Part shown: positions 31,400 to 44,800 of the stretch, one piece after another
How positions within the stretch are numbered: the first letter of the stretch is position 1
Layout: each line of letters begins with the position of its first letter
Assembly: GCF_963422355.1 (NCBI RefSeq)
Contig: NC_085089.1
Coordinates: forward strand, 5,323,779 to 5,387,778
DNA: 64,000 nt
Source of the DNA: Corticium candelabrum
Lineage: Eukaryota > Porifera > Homoscleromorpha > Homosclerophorida > Plakinidae
Direction: 5' to 3'
Program-made: the position numbers and the translations under genes
Notes under the pieces: generated by a model
Seen by the model: the letters and a program-made list of their open reading frames with translations, nothing else
Told to the model about the DNA's origin: nothing
Database searches by the model: none

Positions 31400-32519
31400 A
31401 TTGAAAACTTTTTCCTCAGATCTTCGCCAAATTGAATTCAATAACAAGGTTGCATAGCCTCGGTATCCCAGACTGCTTTCTGCGTAGGTAGTGAGCGCGA
31501 CCAAGTATTTTCGAGATAACAACTAGATCCCTATTGATGATTTAGCAATCAGAACAAGCAAATACCATCTCACAAAACTCTTCAACAGCACGATAAGAGT
31601 TCTGGACACATTTCACTACTGAATCTAGATAGACGGCTGAGACCGCACAGGGTAGACTAGCTCAGCGGCGTAGCCAGAGCAAAATTTTGGGGAGCTTAAT
31701 TGTTAATATTAATTTGTTCAAATTAACTGTATATACGAATAGATTTACAAACTAACTTTGGTACTGTATAACTATGTGTACCTAGAATCACTCTGCTAGA
31801 CTCTAGAAAAATAGATGAGCAACCACGCCCATAACTTTTGGGTACTGAACCCCCAAGAACCCCCGTATCTACGCCACTGACTAGCTAGAGCGGTTTCACT
31901 TGCTCTCACGTGACCATGTGAATCACTCAGTGAGTTCATCGAAAACTACGATCGAATTCACAGATTTTGAGTTGCACAGAGAAACCAAACAGTTTCCGCG
32001 CTGTCTTCTAGCTGGAGATGTGATGTTATAGACGCGATAGGAGCTGCTCAGATGTCTTCTGCTGATAGCGTCCACGCATGCAAGCAAAATTATGTAGTGG
32101 AACTCCGAAGTGTAGAGTCCCCGTTGAAGCGCCCTGAAATCCGCCAGAGTTTCAGCTAATGTACAAGTTCAAGTTCAATTAATTAAGTACATGCAGATCG
32201 TTATTCCCTCCTGTCACTCATGCATTGTGATGAGGACGTATAGTACCGCGTAGATCGAACACAAAAGCAACTTTGATCTTGTGCGCGACTTCGCACTGCA
32301 TGAAGTACGCCAGCTTGCTGACTCGTATAATGACAATAAAGTACAACTGTCTACATCAAGATTTGTGAAACCGTCGTTCATCCAAATAAAGCAACAGCAA
32401 TTACGTACACGCCACAGTAGAATTAATTACGCAAGTTATGGTATACAACGCAAATTCAGTGAGAAAAGTTCGTCCATTGCAGTGTCTACATAAATACAGA
32501 GCACCCAGTTCACGGTTTG
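31400..32519. other. No gene seen
   Basis: Apart from a distant match to the unit 1 flank near 31420-31450, the segment shows only short simple AT-rich sequence. Frames such as 32281-32493 have no family support. Confidence 0.5.
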
Positions 32520-32927
32520 CTAGCTGCTCGTATATTTGGTAACCGCTTTCGTTCCCTCCGATACAGCGTGCTTCGCCAGTTCACCGGGCAGTAGCAAGCG
32601 TACCGCGGTTTGAATTTCTCTACTGGTCACAGTACACTTTTTGTTGTAGCGAGCCAGGCGGCTTGCCTCGGCAGTGATGCGCTCGAAGACATCGTTGACG
32701 AAGGAGTTCATGATGTTCATGGCTTTGCTGCTGATTCCCGTGTCTGGATGAACTTGGCGTAGGACCTTGTAAATGTAAATAGAGAAAGTCTCTTTGCGAC
32801 GCTTGTGAGTACCACTTCGACGGGACCCAGAAGCGCCTTTTCTTGAAGAATAAGCTACTAAACTCGGAGGTTCCATTGATTTCGTGTCGCCTGCGGCCTT
32901 CTTGCGTCGGCCAGCTCCGCTTGGCAT
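32520..32927 (-). CDS. Histone H2B variant, copy 2
   Basis: An intact, intronless 135-residue frame, paralogous to copy 1. The histone-fold core differs at only a few positions (AMNIM for AMSIM, ITAEAS for IAAEAG). The tail differs more (LVAYSSRKG for [10 protein letters not shown]), and a TAG removes the final Lys-Pro. The same NKKCTVTS cysteine is kept. The paired CCAAT boxes lie at 33035-33068. The whole block 32465-33310 is inverted relative to its flanks. Both genes being open while the flanking duplicate has decayed argues for selection on both. Confidence 0.97.
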   Translation of the reverse strand: MPSGAGRRKKAAGDTKSMEPPSLVAYSSRKGASGSRRSGTHKRRKETFSIYIYKVLRQVHPDTGISSKAMNIMNSFVNDVFERITAEASRLARYNKKCTVTSREIQTAVRLLLPGELAKHAVSEGTKAVTKYTSS

Positions 32928-34023
32928 TCTGAAATGTCAGCAGGGTAGACAATCTACAGGCAAGCTCCCAGTGGCCACACGTCAAGTGCTACCTCTATTC
33001 AGTCAAAACGCGAATGACAACAAAGTCGACGGTCATTGGACGGCCTCTCGCACCGCGACACCGATTGGTTACAGAGAGCTGACGTAACTCTTGTGACAGG
33101 TGCCAACGCCATAAATCAATCCATGCACATCATCTGTTCAGTTATAGCGACACTGAAGCCAAAGCTAACATCACTTGCAGCGTCCGACAGCTGTAAAAGA
33201 GTCAGGGTAGTGCTAGTTATTGCTGGCAATAGTGACTAATACAACCCCTACTCTGTATGTTTCGTTGTCGTGGTGCTGTATCTTACGCAGGTACATGCAA
33301 GTACGACTAGAATACCGCAAAGGGAAAAGCGTTTCTTCCTACTGCTAGAAGCAGGATCACCCGTAAACTTAAAACTATTTGCACTCCATACGCCCATTTG
33401 GCTTGAAAACAATCGAGATAATGATCTCGCTATAGCCCCTAACTAAAGATTACTACATGTATACGTGTAGCCACATGAACACTTGACTAAACACTGAACT
33501 CATTTTTACGCAGTGCAGCAAACCCAACGAAATGACCATACAACGACGGCTGGCCCGAGGTGAACCTGCTGACAGTAAACAAGTCAAGTGACCACTGTTT
33601 CGCCCTGAAATTCGATCTATGCTCAATCTATGCACCCTCAGCTTCCCTTGTTGTCCACCATGCGTCTGTCAAATCCTTCCTCTTTTGAAATCAATCCCTC
33701 CAGTTGATATGACAAAAGCGAGTGCAGCAGATGGCTTATGACCTGCCAAAGCGCCCCGAAATTGCGTTGAAGCTACCAATTATGTTACATACTGAGATTG
33801 CTAATACAATGTTGCGGAACATGCACATTCCCAAACTACAACTGAATGACCGCCAAAATGAAAATCCAACAGCAGTCTAAGTTAGTAAGACAACTAACCA
33901 TTCTCTGACAAATAAATTCAACAAATTCTATAGAGATATATGGCTCTAAAAATCAACAATCCCGACTACATACCCATTCGCCTTCAAATACGTCATACAT
34001 GGATTGAAACACACCCATTCTAC

Positions 34024-35746
34024 TTAGTGTTGTTGAGCAATCATCGAAAAGTATGAAAGTAATTCGGCAAGAGAAAACTCAATTGCAATACCCGAACCCG
34101 GATAGCATTTGTTGATCAGTTCTTCAAAGTGCTTGTATTGCTGGATGAAGTCATCTTGCATGGAATGCCACACGACCTGGACACAAAAGAGCAGACGCAA
34201 ATGAGAAACCGAATGCTAAACAGCAAGCCTTGACAAGCTCATATCATATACACAATATAGAAACTTCAGCAATTGATACTGGCCAGTGTGGAAAATAAGA
34301 AATTGTTTTGGATCGGACAAACTGAGTCTAAGTAGGACATTCATTTATCTATGGGTGACATGTCTCAATAAGTCCCGCCTCTACTGCAGCATTTTGCATA
34401 TAGTTTTTAATAAGCTGTTATCATATGACAACAACAACGTCTAAGATGAAATATTGGCAGAAATTTGTATCGCGGTTTTCTAAGAAATTGACGGACAAAG
34501 CATAGTGGCGGGTTTATTTGGCTGTTGGACATCCTTGTTTAATAGCTGATATATGTCTTACCATAAGTGGTCTTGATGTGCTTGTGATTGACAGCTGTGT
34601 TCATGGCTCATATTCCCTGACTTACTGCGTAGTCTCCAACTACTGGCACAACAGACGGCAAGCAGGGATTACCTACTGATCCATGTGCCTGATGATGTCA
34701 ACATATCCCTGAGGCCAAATTAATGGCGGATTTTATGTTGGCGGTCACCGAAAAATCCGCCAATCCGCCAAAATAAATTCCAACGCCAATATTTCATCTT
34801 ATACAGTATATGGTTATGTGCTAGTAGGGATGCCACAAATTATCTCAATGCTGTAATTGCATTCCAGGGTTTTGCTACATGAGAGTTTTTACCAATGTCA
34901 TGCGTCTATATCTTGTTAGGAAAAGAAAAATCATTTTGTTAGAATGTTGGCTTGTTTCTGTAGCCTATCGGTACTGTACTGTGTTTCTCATAGTATTGTG
35001 TTGCAAATGAAGTCTATTTGGAATAGCAGCACCTACTAAGTTCTTTCTAAACAAATACAGGTGCATTACGAACTTCTAGACTCAAAGTGAGAGCCAACAA
35101 TGACAAGTTGACTGGACAGCTACAGTACGTTCCAGCTGAGGATTTCTATGGATAAATCATGCTAAAAGGCACCTATGCTCATGAAGTTAACACCATTGGA
35201 AAGCCCATCACGTGCTGAGAGACAAACTTCACACTGTCATATAGGTGTACATGTTTTGTCTGAACACTCCAACACTGATATAGATAGTACTTGGTCAGAC
35301 AAACAACACAGTTGGTGGGACATTGTCCCATGTCCCACCATTATTTTCCACACTGCTGGCCCTCCTGTCCATATTCATTACTCGACAGTGTAAAGCGGAT
35401 TGACACAACTCGTGCATATTAACATAAAATTGCAAACCAAATACGTATTCTATGCCATTCATGATTTATTACTGAATGAAGTTGATTCGACAAAGGTCGA
35501 CAGCATTTGAATTACTGAATCAAGCTGATTCGACAAAGGTCGACAGCATTTGAATGTCTCACTATTCTAAAAACAATCAAACACATAAACTGTCCTCAAC
35601 CGTATAAACACAATACTGGCCAAAATTCCACAGATCAAACTTTGGAAAACATAACATGTAAGGACTATAAAAATAAACTACAAGAGCAAAAAGTTGAAGG
35701 TCACAACATAACAGAGCCAATCACAGCCACAACGTCCTTACTTAAA

Positions 35747-35805
<59 letters not shown>

Positions 35806-38800
35806 TGTCTGTGCGCACGCGTAATCCTATTGACACCATTGTAGATACCACACTACAGCAAAATCTCAAGTAAGGAAACACCATAAACCAGTTCATTACT
35901 CCAGTATGACAAACAAAACAGCACCATTCTAACATATCTACCGCTTGACCAATAATATTGTTACCTGCAGAAGGTTCTCTTCCTCGCAAAGATGCTTCTC
36001 AACTTTTCTGTACAGTGCATCGAGACCCTTCTTTACCTACAACAGCAAATTGAAATACGAGTGGTATGACCGCGTGAACAGTCAACACTAATTACACGTT
36101 CCCCTGGATACTCTTTGACATTTTTCCTCAGCTCTGCTTTATTGAATGCCAACTGGTAGCCAACTTCTTCATACTTGATACCAGATGCAACTAGGTCTTC
36201 AATGCCGTCGAAGAATGCCTAAACAAAATAGAACATCAGGATCACTGTCTGACATGATTCAAAACCAAAACTGTTTACACTCAGTTTCTCAAGAGGCTTT
36301 CCAAGGTAGGCCTGAATATAGGCATCCAAATGGTTCTTGTACCGTAGTTTAGCAAAATCCCGTGTAGTCTCCAAAGCACTTATTTTTAATCTTGACAGCA
36401 TATCTACACAAAAACACATGTCACACAGAACGCCACACCACTCTCAGCAACAATACAAAAGAGTTGGATAGGAAAGTACAAATAAAATGCAGGGCAATTT
36501 CATGTCGACTACTGAGCAATTAGTTCGCTACTATCTCTATCATCTCTCCATGAATACCTTCATCTATTCCAACATAGAATATGACGAATGCTCAAACAGC
36601 AAAAGGAGATATAGCAGTGCATATGCAGGCATACTGTATGCAATCTATTTAGTGCAACTTCAATAGTCTACCTATAGCAATACGAAATAAAACAAATCAA
36701 AAATCCATTCACTAGAAGATGGTGTACAATACATCATTAAATGTCAATCAATAAATAATACTAAGAACAAAGGATACACTCCATAAAAATACTTCATTGC
36801 AAAATCAGAGTAATGTATTGTACGTCATTTCATTCTTCAAATTCAAGAAAAACTAACCTACTGTAGTCCCCTCTCCACTACTCCTACTGTGTATTCAAAT
36901 AGACTCATACCCAGTCCTCTCCTCACGTTCTCGTATATGCACGTAATCAACCATGTGCTGGTGTTACACTATCAAGACTCATACAAAGGAGAGTGTAACA
37001 CCAGCACGTGGTCAAGCATGTGCAACTACGGGCATGCAAGGAGAGGACTGGGTACGAGTCTATTATTCAAATAGATTTAGATCTTTATTTGTACTGATAT
37101 TGAGATGCCAAGTACATAATGGCATTGATGTTAGAAATAAATACGCAGTGCTTACATACGTCAGTTTGAGGACCGTTTCTATAAACGTACAACAGTTACA
37201 AAGTCAAGTGAACTAAATCTGCCAAATCACAATGTCATTAATACCTTACTGCTACATGGACACAACCTGTTCACCTCTACCCCCTACACGCGCTCTTCAA
37301 TTTGAAGGATCAAAGCAACACCTCACAAAAACCGTACACATCCATGCAAGCATATTCACCCACACAGCATGCATACTGTTACATACTTCCAAATAAAGAA
37401 CAAACCTACCATAAAGGTGATGAAAATTCTCTGCAACACAGTATACAGCTATCAATTAACAATAGAAACTATTTCACAAAACTGTAGTATACCCATTGCT
37501 ACAACATCACTAGGAGTCTTTAAGTGCTCCAAGGCAACTCGATCTACTGTCACAAGTATGGCATCCATAAGTAGCTTATATGCCTTATCTAGATCAGCAC
37601 GACGATCTGAACCACGAATAATGTTCTCAGCTTGTATTGCAAATACCTACAGTGCAGCCACAAAGTACAGACGAATGGCAAGTCCAAAAACACAAAAACT
37701 CAGACAAACTAACCTTAAAGTTACTAACACAAGGTAAGATACCACACCTATGCTTTTTTGGTACTTTCATTTCTTTGACAAGATTTATTTGTCTGTCCTG
37801 TTAAAGAGTTGCAATTGAAAGAAAGGAAAAAGGCGTGCTCGTACTAATTCTTACCACAAATCGATCAAAGAGACGCTTGGCTATGATGAGAATCTTTCCT
37901 AAGATTAAGTGAAAAACAGAGCTGCTGTCCTGGTCTGATGTTTCGCCAGCCATGACATGTTGACTCACTCGACTTACCATTGTCAGTGAATTACTGATAA
38001 GAAACAGTCAGAATTAACGATTTCATTATAACTGAACCCATATTTCCACATCAATTATACGTTGTTGTCTGTCTGTCTATCTATCTGTCCATTCATACAC
38101 TAACAGCACTGTATAGCAACGCACATACAGATGAAATAAAGCAAGTAATAGAAATCAATCCGTCTCCCTCTTAATATAATTGCAGTTTCATACACAAACG
38201 ATATTAAGGCCTGTCCACACTGGCAACTGGATCGCGATCCAACCGCAACGCTGTCCACACTTGCAACTGGATCGCGATCTGTCCGAACCACATCGTGAGG
38301 TGGTTTCAATCGCGCAGATCGCGATCGGTTGAATCCAATTAGAAATAGTAGGCATTACCTTCACGTACGCTACGCGTGTAGTCAGAACATCTAACACTCC
38401 TCACTCGTCTTTGTTCTCGCTCACATTACATCGCTATATCAGTGCTTTCCACAAGCAAAGAAGCCACATGTACACATCGGTCATCAGTCACGTGATATCG
38501 AAATGAGGCGGAGGTATCGTTTTCAAAGTGCAGTGTGGATGCTCGCTATCCTGATCGAATCGCGATCCATTTTGGTATAGTGTGGACAGGCCTTTACGTA
38601 AATACTACCTACACCTACAATGTCCCAACCTATGTCATAAACTAAGATATCATGACCACAGCAATCTTAGATATCATCATATTTCTCTCGGACAGTAACT
38701 GATACAGTAAAACACTTTCCAAATGCAAGTTAGCAGTTGATGCCTTGACATGATTTCAAAGCAATCGTGAAAAAGACTGCAGTGTCTGCCTTGCCAGACA

Positions 38801-41800
38801 GCATCCAAAAGTAACAAACTCCTAAACAACAAATGTGACAATCATTTCAGCCACCGTTCACAACCCAGTCTGAAATTCCTTGCTCTGCCACTACTTAACG
38901 ACAAACAACAATGCATTTGTGGTACAGGAGACCCTCACTTATCCGACTTTGTTCGAAAAGCGAAAATGACGTCAAAAGCCTGTTTGCACAAGTGCAGTGA
39001 CAACGTGCAGTAATGGCGACGAAAGATACAGAGGCTTCTGGAATTAGTTTCAACTGTTTGGTGATTGTAGTTTGCACATTTAGCACACTTATCACGTCTA
39101 CGTGCAATCATTTTATCACCAGTGTATTGTACATGTGCTAGAGTTCATAACATGTACACACTGGGACTAAAAATGGGCCGGCAATTCCAAGGTACGGTTG
39201 AAACTCCGACGCTTCAAATATCTGTTCTTTTCACTTATCTGACCTCTATTCCTCCGTGGCTTGCCCAAAGGGGGTCGGATAATCAAGGTCTACTGTATTT
39301 TCAACAATGTGCTTTTCTCTTGTCTCCAATAGTGAACCAGCAACATCAGTTTAGTAAGAGAAAACTACCCAAATGGCACAAAGTGCTAGGAATGCTCAAC
39401 AGTTCAAGGCAGACTGCAACACATGCAGCTAAATTGCCCTCAATGTGCACTCAAGCTAAGTCCGCTGTGCACATAAGATCACCCATCACATGCACTTACT
39501 GATTACTTACATTCCATCTAGTCTGTCTCCAAACTGAACAAAACCCTGAAGTTCACTTTCCAGGCACGGAAACAGTTCTTCCATTGATCCTCTTCAATAA
39601 ATTAACACCAGTACAATGACAGTCAGACTGTAAAAGTAATGTTACACAATAACCTCACCTTACAGTGATTCCTATCCGACTCCTGCTGTAACACAACACA
39701 CACACACAATCAGTAACTTCACAATAAGAAAACATGAAGACACACTTTTGGGCTTGTATGTTCGCCCCTCGTTTTCGTCGCCTTCTGATTATTCCATCGG
39801 GACTTTCGGTACCAGCAGCAGCAGCACCTGGCTACGCAAATACACATAATCGTAATCACAACCAAAACCAGTATCAACAACATTCGTTACTGTGTCCAAA
39901 GCAAAAAACTTTCTACAAAAATATTGCTCAGCTTGACATAAAGGCTCCAACTGTTCTAGAACCATGTGGAATGCCTATACAAACAATTTCAGAAACAAAT
40001 CCGAACATTGCATTGGACAAGCTTGGTACCTCATCAAACTTTCCAACACGTTCTTCGGCAGCCCCAACCATTGCACCATGAGTAGGGCTGTCTAGTGATC
40101 TGGCTGTTAGATCAACCATCGATCCTCCAGCCTTGATATTTTCCTTAGATAGCGATTTGCCCAAACTCACAGTTGATTGAGTCATCGATAATCTGGAATG
40201 TTTTACTGCAAAACAAAGTATCTCAGTTTACCACACCATATAGTGTATGTAAATTAGACAACAAAGCATTACAGATCTTCTTGTCGTGGTGGCTTTTAGA
40301 TACAAGAGACTGCTTTACCAATTCCATAAAACCTTTCAGTTCCTTGTCATATACTCTACCCATATGAGCTGAGTATAACTACAGATGCAAGTCCACGTGT
40401 AAACAACTACTCAACCAATTATTGATCAGTACATTGTCACTACTATGGCAGACATTGACTATATCTGATTGTCGTGAAGTTTCTTGACTGTACATACCTT
40501 GCAAATTTCCTGGTATTGTTTCGAATCCACATCTCGTAGCCAACCCATTAATTTTGAATAAGGCAGTAGTTCTTGATGATAAACAGTATGAGAACGTAAC
40601 ATAAGAGAAGAATTGGTTGACTGATAGATTCCCATCACATCCATACCATCATCAGCCTAAACGAAAACAACAATCTAGCACTACACAATTTAGACATCAT
40701 TTCAACAATTTCTATTACAAATTGATCGCAGAAACGACAATTGGCACTTTGTCAAAAACGTTTCGTACCAAGTGATCAAATTAGTTACAATAATACACAC
40801 ACATCTTACAAATATGTTCTAAATTCTAACCTCTAATGAACCATCTTTCTACAGTAATTTGACTGAGATTATGACCAGCAGTCAGTCTCAAAACATTCCC
40901 TATTGTCTCTCTACTGTTACTTTCCCAAACAACCCTGTCTAAAGAAACCAGTCTTCTTCGCAAGATCCAACACCTAACCAAACAGTCATCAAGTGCATAA
41001 CAACAAGCAGTGCCCTGTGGCACGATGGCACTAGCACAAAATGATATTTCCATGTGGATTAGCTAATCATCACACCACTGAACAGTGCAATGCATGTGAG
41101 CAAAAACAATCTACACCTAAAACAGGCAATAACTTGTCAAACTACAACGTTGTCCAATATTACTACTGTACTACCATTACAAACATCTTGGCCAACACCA
41201 TTCTTGAAATAAAACAGTGAAGTTGGGAAAACTACTGAAGAGTCCAAGAAGCAACAAGGGTAGCTATAACATTGATCAAAACAAACAAAAGACATAATGC
41301 ACTGTATGATCCTTCGCTTGAAAAGATATAACCTTGCTTTGTCATCCAACATAATTTACCATGTCCACAAGAATCAAATCAAACTTGTTCTCGATAAACA
41401 ACCATACCATAACAAATTCTTTCAAATCTCACAACAATTCTCATTTCAATATGCATAGACCACTTGCTTGGCATATATACCACATTTCCTGTTTAGAACC
41501 CTTTATCTCCCATAACATGACAGAGAGTACTTCTATTTTCAAGCTTGCGCATTGCCAAAGTTACACATCGCGTAGCAGCGAAACGACGCCATCTTTGTGA
41601 ACCGCGTGTGCACCGCTACATAGTCTTTGATATATACTAGCAGCGCGCACTATACGGGAAAATTTTATAGCAGCCAAATTAGCATTGCGCATGTCTGAAG
41701 TTCGCAATGCCATGTGACAACAATATATACACAAAATAAATTATTAGCAATGTCATAGAGATCACCTATGTCCAAAATATACTTATGACGTTCCCAACTA

Positions 41801-44800
41801 TAGCCACAAGAATGTGTATATACCTCGTTCTTATATAATCAATTAATCTAGGTAGTAGTACATACAAGTTCTGTGTTTTACATTTGTTGCACTTGCATAT
41901 TTAGGTGTACTGTAATTGATTAATTAATGGTTTCTACTCCAACTGAGCAAGCAAATATTTAAATTTTGATAAATATATATTATTTAACACTTATCACAAT
42001 ATAAATTTATTGATATTAATGCTATTGTAGGCGTGTCAAAAATTTTTAAATTCCCTGACTCTCGCATTTTTTCCTGCAAACTCACTCAATTTGATTCAGC
42101 TGGGTTGGCAGGTTTGTATTGGCTTGGAATATATCGGGAGATGCATGTTTTCGGCATGTATGCAGATTAGAAAGTAGCCTGGATAACACCGCGGTAGACA
42201 CAGGGATATTATTAAGCACCACGGCGCTTATTCGTTTCAGTTTGTTCTTCCCAGTGGTGTTCTTTTGAAGACGAAGCTCATCAAAGACAACGATTATTAA
42301 TTTGAAAGTGCTGCAAATTAATTTTTTCTCTCCATTTTCGCACTCTTCTCTTATTCGGGCCATAGTGTCTCTCTGCTTCTCGATTTCCATGCCTAACTGC
42401 GTGCGATACTACTTCAAGCTTAAAGGAAGCTGTGTAGCTTCGGAGTCTTTACAAATTCATACCTACGTAAGTTGTACAGTAGTCTCATGGTGGCAAAATT
42501 TCTGCAAGTGATCAGATGCAAGACGGGCGCTAGACAAATGACCACGCCTTATGGCGTTCTTTCCAAGGTGCAGCGCGCTTATTCATCTCAGTTTGTTCTA
42601 CCCTGTGGTGTTTTGTCACAGACAGCGCATTTTTTTGCAGGACAGCGCTTAATTAATGAGGAAATATGACAACAATCATAACCATTCAAAGTTGCTTTAC
42701 CAGCTGGAGTCCAGCAATGTGAAAACTAAAATATCACTAACCTGCTTCACAAAGACACCACTGAGATGAGTTGATAAGCGCCTCACAAATGACCAAGTCA
42801 GTTGGTCAAAATTCTGTTTCTGATGTGACACAGCAGCCAGCATTGACATTCCTTGGGTGCAAAGCACACATTCACAACTCACTAAAATCAACAATACTTG
42901 AATTTATAACCTGGACTAAGAACCGCATCAGTTGCCTGCTGCAGTGCTAATGCAGCTGCTGTGCATTGGGACAGGCTCTGAGGATTGCTGAGATCACCAC
43001 GTTGTAATAGATCTTCAGCAACCAAACCAAGATCTAATTTGCTCTATAAACACACAACATGTCCACTCAAAAATCAATCTCAGACAAGTATGCTACAAGA
43101 CAAACCACTAATGATTCCACTTCGTCTAAAAGCCGCTCATGATTTCGATCTTCAATTTGAAGTCTCTTGTCTTTGTCATCCATATCCTCCATTGCATCCC
43201 GAACCTCCTGTTGACCAAACAGACATCATCCATGAAAGCAAGTGTCTCCTACCACGACATTGACAGTAAACTCACTTGCAATAGGCTATCATATGTACAA
43301 AGTTTGTCTTCTATTTTCTGTAACTCCCACAATGCCGTGTCCATCTGACTAAGGAGAAACACTACTTGTTCTTCTGAAGCTATAATGGAATGAATGTTTG
43401 CCTAACACACAAAAACAATATTGTTCTGCTACACTTATTCTAGTTGTTGTATATAAAACAAACAGCTAGAAAGCAGTTAGCAATGCAGCAATTAAAATAC
43501 AAATTACATACACTTTGTACCATAAAAAACAAAGACATTTTCTCCCGTTAAAGTCAAGCCGTCCAGACGAACCACTCACCAACAATATCTCACCAAAGTG
43601 AGTCTACCAATGAATGATTAGAGAAAAATCACTAAAACCTGCACTTCCTTCTGACATCCCTAAGACTGCAATTCCTCACAATCCATATCATATAGTACCT
43701 CCTTCTGTACACAAACTATCACTAAATTCAGTAAATATAACACTTACTTACATCATCCAAACACGCCAGTTCTTCAGTCAGTTTCTCTGTAAGAGCTTCT
43801 ACATTGCTAATTGACCACTCACACCCAGAGAGAATCTGCTCCAAGTCGGTTTCTTCCTTAGCTGATAACTCCTCATAAGCTTCCTCTAAACATCAGATGT
43901 CAACAAAACTGTTTCTATTGCAATGACACTTACTCACCAACAGGAGCAGTAGTATTTCCTAGATGACTAGGATCAAATACTTTCAATTGTTCTGAGAACA
44001 AAAACAAATTATAACTTTGCAATAAAATAAATTATTGATATCAACGTACTAAACTTACTGAAATTTTCTAACAAATTTTAAATTTCACATATCCAACATT
44101 TTAGCTCTGCTATTCCAAACCTGCCCAAGTCCTTGCCACATTATCAGCAGGTGACTAGAAGTAGTCTGCTGGTGTGTGCATTGCATATATACTTCCACTT
44201 TCACTGACTTCACCATTTTTAATACTTAATAATTAATCATATTAGCAGAGTTTAGACTTTCCAAGTTTGCTATTAAATGTTCTGACTGCAGTGATCAAAC
44301 CAACCTTCCAAACGGTGCCTGTCAACATTATCAAATTCCGGTTTCTTCCTCTGCAAACACTTGTGACAAAGCTAAAGAAAGACAACAGCATCTACTGCTT
44401 TAAATCTGACAGCTACGGTCAAATAGTCACCCACTTTCCACAAGCACGTGATAAATGCGTTCTTCTCAGCAACACTAGATGCAGTCCATCTATAAGTTTT
44501 GTCAAATCGAAGGTCGAAATCGGGAGAAGTCTTTACAAGAGCAGAAAAGCAGATAGAACAGGCCATCTCGTTCACATTCTCTAGACATAAAAAATTCCTC
44601 ACAGAGTTGGCTCCCTTGCCGTCGAGATGAATCAATTCGTCGAGCTTCCACGTTTGCTTTTTCTTGAACGGTTCTTTCTCAGATGCACGTTTGACTTGAT
44701 GAATGGCTGCTTGAGGCGGTTGTTCGCTATTTACTGTGTCAATTCAACAGAGACCATTACATGCTGTCTACAGGGTGAGAGCAACAGTTAGAGTGACGAC

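Larger units (their letters stand above)
28939..36860. repeat. Segmental duplication unit 2
   Basis: This is the partner of 23600-28938. It is longer mainly because of insertions at 29543-30542, 31045-31150 and 34284-35355. Its right edge (about 36860, GAAAAACTAACCTACTG) lies within 40 bp of the inverted-repeat element at 36892. The junction with unit 1 is near 28936-28942 (TCTAACCTACTAGCTG), with CTAACCTACT shared by junction and edge. Confidence 0.85.

Noticed and set aside
40826-41053. 75-codon minus frame in a large EXOC1 intron
   Set aside because: EXOC1 phase and alignment run directly across the intron, so no exon is needed and the frame has no EXOC1 resemblance.
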